From the NCBI RefSeq assembly GCF_001509585.1, contig NZ_LNCI01000001.1, positions 661,312 to 725,311 of the forward strand: a DNA stretch of 64,000 nucleotides, written 5' to 3'. This DNA is from Tropicimonas marinistellae (GTDB lineage Bacteria > Pseudomonadota > Alphaproteobacteria > Rhodobacterales > Rhodobacteraceae). Below are positions 9,329-18,579 of this stretch, in pieces. The notes under the pieces were generated by a model that was not told the DNA's origin, searched no databases, and was given only the letters and a program-made list of their open reading frames with translations. Each line of letters opens with the position of its first letter. Within the stretch, counting starts at the first letter, position 1. The position numbers and the translations under genes are program-made.

Positions 9329-10258
9329 ATGGGCGATACTCCCGAAGGATCTTCTAGCGCAGCGCATGGCGCGCAGGAGACCGACACACCACCGAGTCGC
9401 GGGATAATGCGGCGTCTCGGCGACCTGTTTAGAAAACCCGAAACTGCCGCGGAGGCGCGCGGAGGCGTTGGCATGCACAATACCGTGCCCCTGCCGGAAG
9501 AGGTGCGAACTGGTCCGTCGCGCGGTATGGCGAACCTCCGCCAGATGCGCGTGGAGGATGTGGCGATACCGCGGGTGGAGATTGTCTCGGTCCCCGTCGA
9601 TATCGGCCTCGATGCACTGCTGGAAGTATTCCGCGATAGCGGCAATACCCGCCTGCCGGTCTATGATGGCACAATCGACAGCCCCCTCGGCCTTGTGCAT
9701 TTGAAAGACGTGGCCCTGCGATATGGGTTCAACGGCAATGGCGCCGAGACGTTTGACTTGCGCGAGATGCTACGCCCGCTGATCTACGCGCCGCCATCGA
9801 TGCCGATTGGCGTGCTGTTGCAGAAGATGCAAACAGACCGCCGCCATATGGCTCTCGTCATCGACGAGTATGGCGGCGTCGATGGGTTGGCGACGATCGA
9901 GGATCTGATCGAACAGGTGATCGGTGAGATCGAAGACGAGCACGACGTTGAGGAAGAGGCATTCTGGACCCTCGAGAAACCCGGTTGCTACCTTGCGCTC
10001 GCGCGCGCGCCGCTTGACGGTTTCGAATCCGAAATCGGCATGAAGCTGCTGGATAGCGAGGACGAGGAAGAGGTCGATACGCTTGGCGGGCTCGTCTTCA
10101 TGGAGACCGGTCGCGTGCCTGCACGCGGTGAAGTGATCCCGCATCCGTCCGGCGCGCAATTCGAGGTCGTGGACGCAGATCCACGGCGTATCAAGCGCCT
10201 GCGCGTCCGGCTGCCCGGTACTGCGCTCGCATTGTCGCAGCAGGCGGCAGCCGAGTAA
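9329..10258 (+). CDS. corC: CorC/YbeX-type CBS-domain protein
   Basis: 309-residue soluble protein of the hemolysin/CorC family. A disordered N-terminus is followed by two CBS domains (about 75-195, which bind adenosyl nucleotides in relatives) and a CorC_HlyC domain (about 210-295, ending near the DPRRIKRLRVRLP segment). It has no DUF21 membrane domain, so it is YbeX-like rather than the membrane transporter form. YbeX has been linked to magnesium homeostasis and ribosome maturation; the exact role here is inferred. Strong ribosome site GGAAAGGA. Between ybeY and lnt. Confidence 0.9.
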   Translation: MGDTPEGSSSAAHGAQETDTPPSRGIMRRLGDLFRKPETAAEARGGVGMHNTVPLPEEVRTGPSRGMANLRQMRVEDVAIPRVEIVSVPVDIGLDALLEVFRDSGNTRLPVYDGTIDSPLGLVHLKDVALRYGFNGNGAETFDLREMLRPLIYAPPSMPIGVLLQKMQTDRRHMALVIDEYGGVDGLATIEDLIEQVIGEIEDEHDVEEEAFWTLEKPGCYLALARAPLDGFESEIGMKLLDSEDEEEVDTLGGLVFMETGRVPARGEVIPHPSGAQFEVVDADPRRIKRLRVRLPGTALALSQQAAAE

Positions 10259-10264
10259 GCCGGC

Positions 10265-11800
10265 ATGGCGGCGGTATTTGCCAGGGCGGTTGAAGCGCGC
10301 CGCTCAGGCTTCGGGATTTGCCTGGGACTCGGAGCCCTGGCGGCAACGGGTCAGGCACCGCTTGGTTGGGCGTGGGGTGCACTTGCTGTCTTCGCGGTCG
10401 CTTTGGCGCTTCTTTCCTTGCCTGCGCGTTGGCAGACGGCCGCTTGGCGCGGATGGGCTTTGGGGACCGGTTATTTCGCGGCGGCTCTGTTCTGGATCGT
10501 GGAACCTTTTCTCGTGGACATCGCGCGCCACGGCTGGATGGCGCCGTTCGCCCTTGCGTTTCTTGCGGGCGGGCTCGGCCTCTTCTGGGCGCTTGCTTTC
10601 GGATTGGCTGCACGTCTGGGGCATACGCAGCGACAGCGCGCGGGACTTGCTGTTGTCGCCTTGACGTCGGCGGAGATGCTACGATCCTTTGTTTTCACAG
10701 GGTTTCCCTGGGCCTTGGTCGGGCACATCTGGATCGGCACGCCACAGATGCAGCTTGCCTCTATAGCCGGGGCACACGGATTGACGCTGCTGACACTGTT
10801 CGCGGCGGCCCTTCCGACGCTGTTTGGCGCGCGCCGGGCGCTCTTGGGGGCATTGTTCGGTGCAGCCCTGGTCTCCCTGCCCGCGGGATGGGCGCACCTG
10901 CGAGTCCCGTCCGGGCCTGCCGCCCCGGCCGAACCTGCCGTGACGGTTCGGCTCGTTCAGCCGAACGCCGCCCAACACCTGAAGTGGGATCCGGAGTTGA
11001 TGCCGGTCTACTTCGAGCGGCAACTTGGGTTCACTGCTGCGCCACCCACGGCGGGCGCGCAGCGCCCCGATGTGGTGATCTGGCCAGAGACAGCCGTGCC
11101 CTGGTTGCTGGACAACGCAGCGCACGCATTCCGATTGATGGCCGACGCCGCGGACGGTGCGCAGGTGCTCGCAGGCGTGCAAAGGCGCGAGATGGACGGC
11201 CGCTGGTTCAACACGCTCGTAACGTTGGATGAAAGCGGTGCCGTGACCGGCCGATATGACAAACATCACCTGGTACCCTTTGGCGAGTACATGCCATTTT
11301 CCTCGTTGTTTTCCCGGCTGAGCATATTCGGGCTGGCTGCGAATGCATCCGGCGGATACAGCGCTGGCCCGGGGCCGGTCCTGCTGGACCTCGGAAATGC
11401 GGGAACAATCCTGCCTCTGATCTGTTACGAGGCGATCTTTCCCAATGACATCGCGCGTGCACCGGGACGCGCCGACTGGCTGGTACAGGTGACCAACGAC
11501 GCCTGGTTCGGCCGCCTTGCCGGCCCATATCAACACCTCGCGCTGGCGCGCCTGCGGGCGGTGGAGCAGGGTGTGCCGCTCGTGCGGGCCGCCAACACGG
11601 GCGTGTCGGCCGCCTTCGATCCGTTCGGGCGGGAGCTTGTCCGGCTGCCGCTCGGTGAGGCGGGATATACCGACCTGCGGCTACCGGCTCCGCTGCCGCC
11701 GACGCCCTATTCCCGGTTCGGCGATTTGCCATTGGTGCCGTTGCTGGCAGCAATGGCAGTTGCGGCACTGCTTCAGGGTCGGCGGCCCAGAGACAGTTGA
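10265..11800 (+). CDS. lnt: Apolipoprotein N-acyltransferase Lnt
   Basis: Inner-membrane enzyme adding the third acyl chain to the N-terminal Cys of lipoproteins. 511 residues: about six membrane helices in residues 15-210, then a periplasmic nitrilase-like domain with the catalytic triad Glu275 (WPETA), Lys333 (YDKHH) and Cys387 (ICYEA), and a C-terminal membrane helix around 490-505. Begins 6 bp after corC, so it is cotranscribed with the ybe genes. The stop codon overlaps a possible -35 element (TTGACC, 11797-11802) for metK. Confidence 0.95.
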   Translation: MAAVFARAVEARRSGFGICLGLGALAATGQAPLGWAWGALAVFAVALALLSLPARWQTAAWRGWALGTGYFAAALFWIVEPFLVDIARHGWMAPFALAFLAGGLGLFWALAFGLAARLGHTQRQRAGLAVVALTSAEMLRSFVFTGFPWALVGHIWIGTPQMQLASIAGAHGLTLLTLFAAALPTLFGARRALLGALFGAALVSLPAGWAHLRVPSGPAAPAEPAVTVRLVQPNAAQHLKWDPELMPVYFERQLGFTAAPPTAGAQRPDVVIWPETAVPWLLDNAAHAFRLMADAADGAQVLAGVQRREMDGRWFNTLVTLDESGAVTGRYDKHHLVPFGEYMPFSSLFSRLSIFGLAANASGGYSAGPGPVLLDLGNAGTILPLICYEAIFPNDIARAPGRADWLVQVTNDAWFGRLAGPYQHLALARLRAVEQGVPLVRAANTGVSAAFDPFGRELVRLPLGEAGYTDLRLPAPLPPTPYSRFGDLPLVPLLAAMAVAALLQGRRPRDS

Positions 11801-11836
11801 CCTCGACGGGTGGTCGACCTAAGGGGATTTAATCGA

Positions 11837-11882
11837 CCGTCACAACGGCTTCCTGGCGTGGCGGTGTAGCTTTAGTGGAGCA
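11837..11882 (+). promoter_or_regulatory. SAM/SAH riboswitch controlling metK
   Basis: Stem CCGTCAC (11837-11843) pairs with GTGGCGG (11858-11864), allowing one U-G pair. The loop holds the family-typical core AACGGCTTCCTGGC. GGAGCA at 11877-11882 can pair with the loop GCTTCC (one base bulged) to form the H-type pseudoknot. That GGAG is also the only good ribosome site for metK, 6 bases before the ATG, so ligand binding should block translation. The SAM/SAH class is known from Rhodobacterales metK leaders. The linker between stem and pseudoknot strand is 12 bases here. A weak promoter candidate (TTGACC 11797, 17-base spacer, TAAGGG 11820) would start the RNA just before the stem. Confidence 0.9.
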
Positions 11883-11886
11883 CCTA

Positions 11887-13056
11887 ATGTCCCGACAGAA
11901 TTACACTTTCACTTCGGAGTCCGTCTCCGAAGGGCACCCGGACAAGGTCTGCGACCGGATTTCCGATGCCGTTCTCGACGCGTTCCTGACCGAGGAGCCG
12001 AACGCCCGCGTCGCCTGCGAGACCTTCGCGACGAGCGGTATGGTGGTTATCGGCGGTGAAGTTGGCTTGTCGGACGAAGATCGGCTGAAAAACTTCATGG
12101 GCAGCATCAGCCAGATTGCCCGCGACTGCATCAAGGATATCGGCTACGAGCAGGAGCAGTTTCACTGGAACACCTGCCGGGTGCTGAACTTCCTGCATGA
12201 GCAATCGGCACATATCGCGCAAGGCGTGGACCGCGAGGGCGCGGGCGACCAGGGCATCATGTTCGGCTATGCCGTGGACGAGACGCCGGAACTCATGCCA
12301 GCGCCGATTCAGTACGCACATGCGATTCTGCGGCGACTATCTGAAGCCCGAAAAAGCGGCGCCGAGCCCGACCTGCGCCCTGATGCCAAGTCCCAGTTGT
12401 CGATCCGCTACGAGGGCGGCCGCCCGGTGGAGGTGTCCTCGATCGTGCTGTCGACGCAGCATGCCGACGAGGGACAGACGTCAGACGACATTCGCGCCAT
12501 CGTGGAACCCTACATCCGAGAAGTTCTGCCAGCCGACTGGATCACCGAAAAGACGGAGTGGTGGGTGAATCCTACGGGCACTTTCGTGATCGGCGGGCCG
12601 GACGGGGACGCGGGCCTGACGGGACGGAAGATCATCGTCGACACCTACGGCGGCGCGGCGCCGCACGGCGGCGGTGCCTTTTCCGGGAAGGACCCCACGA
12701 AGGTCGACCGGTCGGCTGCCTACGCGGCGCGGTATCTGGCCAAGAACGTTGTGGCCGCCGGTCTCGCCCGCCGCTGTGCGATCCAGCTCAGCTACGCAAT
12801 CGGGGTCGCCAAGCCGCTCTCTGTCTATGTGGATACCTACGGCACGGGTAGCGTGGACGAGGTAGCCATCGAGCGGGCTGTGACGGATGTGATGGACCTT
12901 ACGCCGCTGGGCATTCGCTCTCGCCTCGATCTCAACAAGCCGATCTACCAGCGCACCTCCGCCTACGGCCATTTCGGCCGAGCGCCGGATGATGAGGGTG
13001 GGTTCAGCTGGGAACGCACCGACCTCGTCGAGGCACTCAAGAAGGCGGCTGGCTGA
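11887..13056 (+). CDS. metK: S-adenosylmethionine synthetase MetK
   Basis: Makes S-adenosylmethionine from methionine and ATP in the cytoplasm. The 389 residues show the usual three-repeat fold: the ATP-binding GHPDK (residues 16-20), [12 protein letters not shown], and the phosphate loop [16 protein letters not shown]. The ATG at 11887 is four codons inside a longer in-frame GTG and sits correctly after the GGAG of the riboswitch. Supplies the methyl donor for trmB immediately downstream. Translation is probably turned off when SAM (or SAH) is abundant. Confidence 0.97.
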   Translation: MSRQNYTFTSESVSEGHPDKVCDRISDAVLDAFLTEEPNARVACETFATSGMVVIGGEVGLSDEDRLKNFMGSISQIARDCIKDIGYEQEQFHWNTCRVLNFLHEQSAHIAQGVDREGAGDQGIMFGYAVDETPELMPAPIQYAHAILRRLSEARKSGAEPDLRPDAKSQLSIRYEGGRPVEVSSIVLSTQHADEGQTSDDIRAIVEPYIREVLPADWITEKTEWWVNPTGTFVIGGPDGDAGLTGRKIIVDTYGGAAPHGGGAFSGKDPTKVDRSAAYAARYLAKNVVAAGLARRCAIQLSYAIGVAKPLSVYVDTYGTGSVDEVAIERAVTDVMDLTPLGIRSRLDLNKPIYQRTSAYGHFGRAPDDEGGFSWERTDLVEALKKAAG

Positions 13057-13082
13057 ACTTGGTCCCTCCGTCGGTGTGAACA

Positions 13083-13253
13083 CGCTGCCCGGCAGCGGTT
13101 GCGCGTATCCGGTCGTTGAGCACCGATCCCGGCTGCGGAGAACTCCCGCCCGTCTTCGCCCCCATTTGGGGGCTCATCCCGTTGGGCCGGGCCGCGTGCT
13201 GACGCACGCGGACGGGTGCTTGACCCGGCGGGCCTGCTTTGACAAAGGCAGCG
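13083..13253 (+). promoter_or_regulatory. Hairpin-rich leader between metK and trmB
   Basis: The 201-bp gap between metK and trmB holds a series of local stems on the + strand: CGCTGC/GCAGCG (13083-13097), GCCCCC-ATTT-GGGGGC (about 13159-13174), a perfect 8-bp CCGCGTGC-TGAC-GCACGCGG (13192-13211), GGGT-GCTTG-ACCC just after it, and CTGCTTT-GAC-AAAGGCAG with one bulged G ending 8-10 bases before the trmB ATG. Several loops carry GAC. The last stem overlaps the AAAGG that could serve as ribosome site. No T-run follows any stem. This looks like a structured 5' leader or small RNA; I do not know a named family that fits. Confidence 0.45.
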
Positions 13254-13257
13254 GACC

Positions 13258-13971
13258 ATGACGCAGAGCAAATCTCCCACTGGCGCCCCGTGGCGCAATT
13301 TCTATGGCCGCCGCCACGGCAAGACGCTGCGGTCGAGTCAAAAGGGCTATCTCGACGAGGATCTGGACAAGCTGTCGCCAGGGCCTGTGGATTGGGAGGT
13401 CAATCCTGACCGGGCACCACTTGATCTGGCGGCCCGGTTCGGCGCGCGGGAGATCTGGCTGGAGATCGGTTTCGGCGGCGGGGAGCACATGGTCCACCAG
13501 GCGGTGCAGCATCCCGACGCCGCGATCATCGGATGCGAGCCTTTCATCAATGGCGTTGCCATGTTGCTGGGAAAGATCCGGGCCGCCGGCGCGAAAAACG
13601 TCGCCGTCCACCCCGGCGATGCGCGCGATCTGTTCGACGTGCTTCCGGCGGCATCGATCTCGCGCGCCTTTCTGCTCTACCCGGATCCCTGGCCGAAGAA
13701 GAAACACCACCGGCGCCGATTCGTGACGCCGGAGCACCTAGAACCCCTGGCCCGCGTTTTGAAGCCCGGCGCCGAGTTCCGCGTGGCAACCGATATTCCC
13801 GACTACGTGCGCCAGACCCTCGAGCAGGTGCCTGCCCACGGGTTCACTTGGACTGCCGAGGGGCCGACGGATTGGCGCGCGCCATGGGATGACTGGCTGT
13901 CTACGCGCTACGAGCAGAAGGCGTTGCGCGAAGGCAGGGTGCCGCATTACCTTACATTCGTGAGAGACTAG
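13258..13971 (+). CDS. trmB: tRNA (guanine-N7)-methyltransferase TrmB
   Basis: SAM-dependent methyltransferase forming m7G46 in tRNA. 237 residues with a Rossmann-type fold: SAM-binding motif WLEIGFGGGEHM, acidic PGDARDL, and the TrmB signature LYPDPWPKKKHHRRRF followed near the C-terminus by STRYEQKALREG. An N-terminal Arg/Lys-rich segment (about 15-30, YGRRHGKTLRSSQ) fits tRNA contact. It follows metK, which supplies its cofactor, and is preceded by a hairpin-rich leader. Confidence 0.95.
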   Translation: MTQSKSPTGAPWRNFYGRRHGKTLRSSQKGYLDEDLDKLSPGPVDWEVNPDRAPLDLAARFGAREIWLEIGFGGGEHMVHQAVQHPDAAIIGCEPFINGVAMLLGKIRAAGAKNVAVHPGDARDLFDVLPAASISRAFLLYPDPWPKKKHHRRRFVTPEHLEPLARVLKPGAEFRVATDIPDYVRQTLEQVPAHGFTWTAEGPTDWRAPWDDWLSTRYEQKALREGRVPHYLTFVRD

Positions 13972-14012
13972 CTGGACGGGGAGCACCGAACATCCGGAAC
14001 CCCCCGGTGCGC

Positions 14013-14843
14013 CTAGAGCATTCGGAACACCGATGGGTCGGGACCGGTGCGCAGACCGAGGTCGAGCGTCGCGATTTCCGCCATCTCACTGTCGCTAAGC
14101 GCGAAGTCGAAGACATCGAGGTTTTCGGCCTGGCGCGCAGGGTTCTCCGAACGCGTGATCACCGCATTGCCGAGCTGAAGGTGCCAGCGCAGGATCACTT
14201 GGGCGGGGCTCTTGCCGGCCCGCGCGGCCGCCGCCGTGATCGGTTCGGCATCGAAGGAGCGGCCGTTCCCGAGTGGCGTCCAGGATTGCGTGAGGATCCC
14301 GTGCTTCTCGTTTGCTGCCCGCAGTTCCGGCTGTTGCAGCGTCGGGTTCACCTCGATCTGGTTCAGTGCCGGCACGACACCGGTCTCCGCGATGATCCGC
14401 TCCAGATGGTCGGCGTTGAAGTTCGACACCCCGATGGAGCGGGTCAGCCCGGCCTGCCGCATGTCGACCAGTGCCTGCCACGTCTCGACGTAAAGAAAGC
14501 GGCTCGGGACCGGCCAGTGGATCAGCACGAGGTCAAGGGTGTCCACGCCGATGCTCTTCAGGCTGCGTTCGACGGAGGCGCGCGCCTTTTCCGCGCCGTG
14601 GTCACCGTTCCAGATCTTGGAGGTGAGGAATACCTCGTCCCGCGATACTCCGGAGGCGCGCAGGCCCTCGCCCATCTCGGTTTCGTTGCTGTAGTAGAAC
14701 GCACCGTCGACCAGCCGGTAGCCAAGACCGAGCGCGCTCTTCACGGTGTCCGAAGTGGTCGCTGGCGGCACGTGCCAAATGCCGAAACCGAGTTGCGGTA
14801 TCGTATTGCCGTCGTTGAGCGTGAGTGTTGGCATGACGGTCAT
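14013..14843 (-). CDS. Aldo/keto reductase (AKR, diketogluconate reductase type)
   Basis: NAD(P)H-dependent carbonyl reductase of 276 residues, a (beta/alpha)8 barrel. The full catalytic tetrad is present: Asp46, Tyr51, Lys76 and His109 (VLIHWP), with the AKR signatures around IGVSNFN and the C-terminal IPRS-like segment replaced by VITRSENP. AGGAG seven bases before the ATG supports the start. Similarity is to 2,5-diketo-D-gluconate or methylglyoxal reductases, but the physiological substrate cannot be read from sequence. It converges on trmB and is divergent from aroA. Confidence 0.85.
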   Translation of the reverse strand: MTVMPTLTLNDGNTIPQLGFGIWHVPPATTSDTVKSALGLGYRLVDGAFYYSNETEMGEGLRASGVSRDEVFLTSKIWNGDHGAEKARASVERSLKSIGVDTLDLVLIHWPVPSRFLYVETWQALVDMRQAGLTRSIGVSNFNADHLERIIAETGVVPALNQIEVNPTLQQPELRAANEKHGILTQSWTPLGNGRSFDAEPITAAAARAGKSPAQVILRWHLQLGNAVITRSENPARQAENLDVFDFALSDSEMAEIATLDLGLRTGPDPSVFRML

Positions 14844-15070
14844 GTCGGTCTCCTGCGAGTGATACGTGCTGCGGTGCCGGCCGTGGTCGCAGCCAAACGG
14901 CCTGAAAAGCTGCGCAGAGCGGACTCAGGTTTTCGGCCGGCCGCCAACGCCTATCCGAAACCGGACAGCGGTGCAAAAGCTTGTGCCCAATCTGCGTGCG
15001 GCATTCTCGGTCGCTGGACGCAGGCGGCCGACTGCGGTAACCGGCACCGCGACAGGATAGGGAGCATGTA

Positions 15071-16423
15071 ATGGCGTCTCACGGACCCGCCCAGAAAATG
15101 ACGGCCCGCGCGGGCGGCCCGCTCGTGGGCAATGCCAATGTGCCGGGTGACAAGTCAATCTCGCACCGGTCGCTGATACTGGGCGCTATGGCGGTGGGTG
15201 AAACACGTATCAGCGGCCTTCTTGAGGGGCAGGACGTACTCGATACCGCCAAGGCCATGGCAGCCTTCGGGGCGGAGGTCACGCAACTCGGCGATGGCGA
15301 GTGGTCCGTGCATGGTGTCGGCGTCGGCGGTTTCGCCGAACCGGAGGACGTGATTGACTGCGGCAATTCCGGGACCGGTGTCCGGCTCATCATGGGGGCC
15401 ATGGCAACCTCTCCGATCACTGCGACCTTCACCGGCGACGCCTCGCTGCGCTCGCGCCCGATGGGCCGGGTGACTGATCCGCTGGCGCTATTCGGAGCGC
15501 GGGCGGTTGGACGCGACGGCGGGCGTCTGCCGATGACCATTGTCGGTGCAAAGGCGCCGGTTCCGGTGGACTACAGGACGCCGATGGCCTCGGCGCAGGT
15601 CAAATCGGCAGTGTTGTTGGCAGGGCTCAACGCGCCCGGGCAAACGATCGTAACCGAAGCCGCCGCCACCCGGGATCATACGGAGCGGATGCTGCGTGGT
15701 TTCGGCGCGGAGGTGACGTCGGAGCGCTGTGACGATGGGTTCCGGATTACCCTGACCGGTCAGCCGGAGTTGCGGCCGCAGACCATCGCGGTGCCTCGCG
15801 ACCCGTCCTCGGCCGCTTTCCCGGTCTGTGCGGCGCTGATTGTGCCGGGCTCGGATGTGCTGGTGCCAAATATCGGGCTCAATCCCACTCGCGCCGGCCT
15901 CTTCACGACGCTGCGCGAGATGGGTGCCGACCTCGTATACGAGAACGAGCGCGAGGAGGGGGGCGAGCCGGTTGCCGACCTGCGCGCCAGGTTCTCTCCC
16001 GACATGAAGGGGATCGAGGTGCCGCCCGAACGCGCACCGTCGATGATCGACGAATACCCCGTCCTCTCGGTTGTCGCAGCCTTTGCCGAGGGCGAGACGG
16101 TGATGACCGATGTGCACGAGTTGCGGGTGAAGGAAAGCGACCGGATCGACGCCATGGCCGTCGGGTTGCGCGCCTGCGGAGTGCGTGTCGATGAGACCGA
16201 GGACAGCTTCACCGTGCATGGGCTTGGGGCTGGTGGGGTTCCCGGAGGCGCCATGGCGGCGGCCCGGCTTGATCACCGCATCGCCATGTCCTTCCTTGTC
16301 TGCGGTCTGGCCGCGAAACGGCCCGTCAGCGTAGACGATGCAGGGCCCATCGCAACCTCCTTCCCGATCTTCGAACCGCTTATGCGCGGGCTTGGGGCCA
16401 CATTCGACCGCGACAACGACTGA
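15071..16423 (+). CDS. aroA: 3-phosphoshikimate 1-carboxyvinyltransferase (EPSP synthase), class II
   Basis: Sixth step of the shikimate pathway: shikimate-3-phosphate plus PEP gives EPSP. 450 residues; substrate-binding GDKSISHRS (Lys28), [21 protein letters not shown], and the DEYP / RVKESDR motifs near the C-terminal end. The overall pattern is that of class II enzymes such as the Agrobacterium CP4 protein. The PEP-site loop reads NSGTGVR with Gly101, where CP4 has Ala. ATG preceded by GGGAG. Its stop overlaps the start of the next gene. Confidence 0.95.
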   Translation: MASHGPAQKMTARAGGPLVGNANVPGDKSISHRSLILGAMAVGETRISGLLEGQDVLDTAKAMAAFGAEVTQLGDGEWSVHGVGVGGFAEPEDVIDCGNSGTGVRLIMGAMATSPITATFTGDASLRSRPMGRVTDPLALFGARAVGRDGGRLPMTIVGAKAPVPVDYRTPMASAQVKSAVLLAGLNAPGQTIVTEAAATRDHTERMLRGFGAEVTSERCDDGFRITLTGQPELRPQTIAVPRDPSSAAFPVCAALIVPGSDVLVPNIGLNPTRAGLFTTLREMGADLVYENEREEGGEPVADLRARFSPDMKGIEVPPERAPSMIDEYPVLSVVAAFAEGETVMTDVHELRVKESDRIDAMAVGLRACGVRVDETEDSFTVHGLGAGGVPGGAMAAARLDHRIAMSFLVCGLAAKRPVSVDDAGPIATSFPIFEPLMRGLGATFDRDND

Positions 16424-16836
16424 TGTCCGAGTCGTTCCACACCGGTGGCTGCCTTTGCGGCGCAGTAAGATACGAAGTCACCGGACCCCTGCGGCCGGTG
16501 ATCGCCTGCCACTGCACGCAATGCCGCAAAACCTCCGGTCATCACGTGGCGGCGACCTCGGCGCGCCGCGACTCGGTGACGATTTTCGGCGAAGTGACGT
16601 GGTATGCGTCATCGGACTATGCGCGGCGCGGATTTTGCGGCACCTGCGGGGCGAACCTCTTCTGGGATGGTCCGGGGGCGAACCTGTCGATCTTCGCCGG
16701 AACCCTTGACGCGCCCTCGGGTGTTGTTCTGAGCGCGCATATCTACTGCGACGACAAAGGGGACTACTACGAGATCGACGAAGCTCTGCCGCGCGCGGGC
16801 GGGTTCGATCCAACCCTGACCACGATGGTCGGCTGA
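16423..16836 (+). CDS. GFA-family (Gfa-like) zinc protein
   Basis: 137-residue cytoplasmic protein of the glutathione-dependent formaldehyde-activating (GFA/CENP-V) family. Zinc ligands are visible as GGCLCGAVRYEV, CHCTQCRKTSG and GFCGTCGANLFW. Members are often annotated as formaldehyde-binding or lyase-like proteins, but most have no proven activity. The ATG shares its first base with the aroA stop (TGATG), so the two are translationally coupled; no functional tie to aromatic synthesis is evident. Confidence 0.88.
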   Translation: MSESFHTGGCLCGAVRYEVTGPLRPVIACHCTQCRKTSGHHVAATSARRDSVTIFGEVTWYASSDYARRGFCGTCGANLFWDGPGANLSIFAGTLDAPSGVVLSAHIYCDDKGDYYEIDEALPRAGGFDPTLTTMVG

Positions 16837-16935
16837 CCCCTTTCGCGGTGGCGGCGGCAAAAAAACATGACGCGGCCTGCCGAAACGTGTATTTGGCAAA
16901 GTCCCATTCGGTAAGGACAAAACGGGGGCAACTCG

Positions 16936-17556
16936 GTGTCTCTCACGATTGCAATTGATGGGCCGGCGGCATCCGGCAAGGGCACGATTGCGCGCGCGCT
17001 GGCCGAGCGGCTGGGCTATGCGCATCTGGACACCGGCTTGCTCTACCGCGCCGTCGGACGCAAAACGCTGCAGGGCATGTCACCGCTGGAGGCGGCGAAT
17101 GCGCTGACCGCGGCGGATCTCGGCGATGCGGATGCCCTCAGGGCGCCGGATGTCGCCCAGGCCGCGAGCCGCGTCGCCGCGATGCCCGAGGTGCGCAGCG
17201 CCCTGGTCGATTTCCAGCGCGCCTTTGCCCGCCGGATGGGCGGCGCGGTGCTGGATGGGCGCGATATCGGAACGGTGATATGCCCCGATGCGGACGTGAA
17301 GCTGTTTGTCACCGCCTCCGATGCCGTTCGTGCCGAGCGCCGGTTCGAGGAGTTGCGCGGGAAAGGCCACGATGTATCGCTGCAAGAGGTCGCCGCCGAC
17401 CTCGCAGAGCGTGACCGCCGAGACGCGGCCCGCACAACGGCGCCGTTGCTGGCGGCCAAGGATGCCGTTCAGATCGACACAAGCACGATGAGTATCGAAA
17501 CCGCCGTGCGGACCGCGCTCGAAGCGGTGCAGGCGGTTCAGGCGAAGACCGAGTAG
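16936..17556 (+). CDS. cmk: Cytidylate kinase
   Basis: Phosphorylates CMP and dCMP with ATP. 206 residues with P-loop GPAASGKGT (residues 9-17), the substrate-binding [11 protein letters not shown], the [19 protein letters not shown] segment and the lid Arg-rich [12 protein letters not shown] start preceded by GGGGG at six bases. The cmk-rpsA order is common in bacteria; here an aldo-keto reductase and about 690 bp of non-coding DNA separate them. Confidence 0.95.
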   Translation: MSLTIAIDGPAASGKGTIARALAERLGYAHLDTGLLYRAVGRKTLQGMSPLEAANALTAADLGDADALRAPDVAQAASRVAAMPEVRSALVDFQRAFARRMGGAVLDGRDIGTVICPDADVKLFVTASDAVRAERRFEELRGKGHDVSLQEVAADLAERDRRDAARTTAPLLAAKDAVQIDTSTMSIETAVRTALEAVQAVQAKTE

Positions 17557-17565
17557 GAGCCCCCC

Positions 17566-18579
17566 ATGCAGACCCGAAGGATCGGCCGCGATGGCGCGGC
17601 AGTATCGGCCATTGGCATCGGTGCGATGTCGTTTTCAGATTTCTATGGCCCGACCGATGAGGCGGCGTCCCATGCGATCCTCGATACCTCGCTGGCGCAC
17701 GGGGTGACCCATATCGATACATCCAACGTGTATGGCGCGGGGAAATCGGAAAACGCCATCGGGAGTTTCCTGAAGGCGCGCGGTTCCGACGCCCATGACC
17801 GGTTCCACATCGCGACCAAGGCGGGCATCCTGCATGGGGCCGGTGGTGCGGGCGCGGGTGACCGCCGCTTCGACAATTCGCGCGCTCATCTGACCTCGGA
17901 ACTTGAAGGCAGTCTCACGCGGCTCGGTATCGAGTGCGTGGACCTCTTCTATGTTCACCGGCGGGAGGCCGACCGGCCAATCGAAGAGGTGGCCGAAACC
18001 CTCGCCGGTCTCGTTCAGGCCGGAAAGGCGCGAGCTGTCGGATTCTCGGAGATCGCGCCGAGTTCCCTGCGGCGGGCGCATGCGGTTTGCCCTGTGGCGG
18101 CCGTGCAGTCGGAATACTCGCTTTCCACGCGTGCGCCCGAACTGGGGCTGGTCCAGACCTGTGCCGAATTGGGCACCTCGCTGGTCGCGTTTTCGCCTGT
18201 CGGGCGCGGATTGCTGACGGATCGGCCGCCCACTGCCGAGAAAATCCGTGACATTCCGTTCCTGACCAACAATCCGAGGTTTGTCGCGCCCAACCTTGCG
18301 GCCAACCTCGCCGCGACGGACCGTTTCCGCCGGTTGGCCGCGGAGATGGGATACCCGGCGGCGGCGCTGGCCATTGCCTGGCTCCTGAGCCGCGGCAGCC
18401 ATGTGATTCCGATCCCGGGCACCCGGTCGGTCCGCCACTTCGAGGAACTGGTCGCGGGGGCCGCGCTGGAATTGTCGGCCGCCGAGATCGCCCGGATCGA
18501 GCAGGTGCTGCCCGTGGGTTGGGCCCATGGCGACCGCTACACCGAGAGCCAGTGGGCCGGGCCGGAGCGGTATTCCTGA
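17566..18579 (+). CDS. Aldo/keto reductase (AKR13-like)
   Basis: 337-residue NADP(H)-dependent oxidoreductase with catalytic Asp51, Tyr56, Lys85 and His131 in an (alpha/beta)8 barrel. The GIGAMSFSDFYG start, FSPVGRGLLT and IPIPGTRSV segments are typical of the AKR13 / pyridoxal-reductase-like branch. It starts 9 bp after cmk behind GGAG and is probably cotranscribed with it. Substrate unknown. It is not closely alike the AKR at 14.0-14.8 kb, which belongs to a different AKR branch. Confidence 0.85.
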   Translation: MQTRRIGRDGAAVSAIGIGAMSFSDFYGPTDEAASHAILDTSLAHGVTHIDTSNVYGAGKSENAIGSFLKARGSDAHDRFHIATKAGILHGAGGAGAGDRRFDNSRAHLTSELEGSLTRLGIECVDLFYVHRREADRPIEEVAETLAGLVQAGKARAVGFSEIAPSSLRRAHAVCPVAAVQSEYSLSTRAPELGLVQTCAELGTSLVAFSPVGRGLLTDRPPTAEKIRDIPFLTNNPRFVAPNLAANLAATDRFRRLAAEMGYPAAALAIAWLLSRGSHVIPIPGTRSVRHFEELVAGAALELSAAEIARIEQVLPVGWAHGDRYTESQWAGPERYS

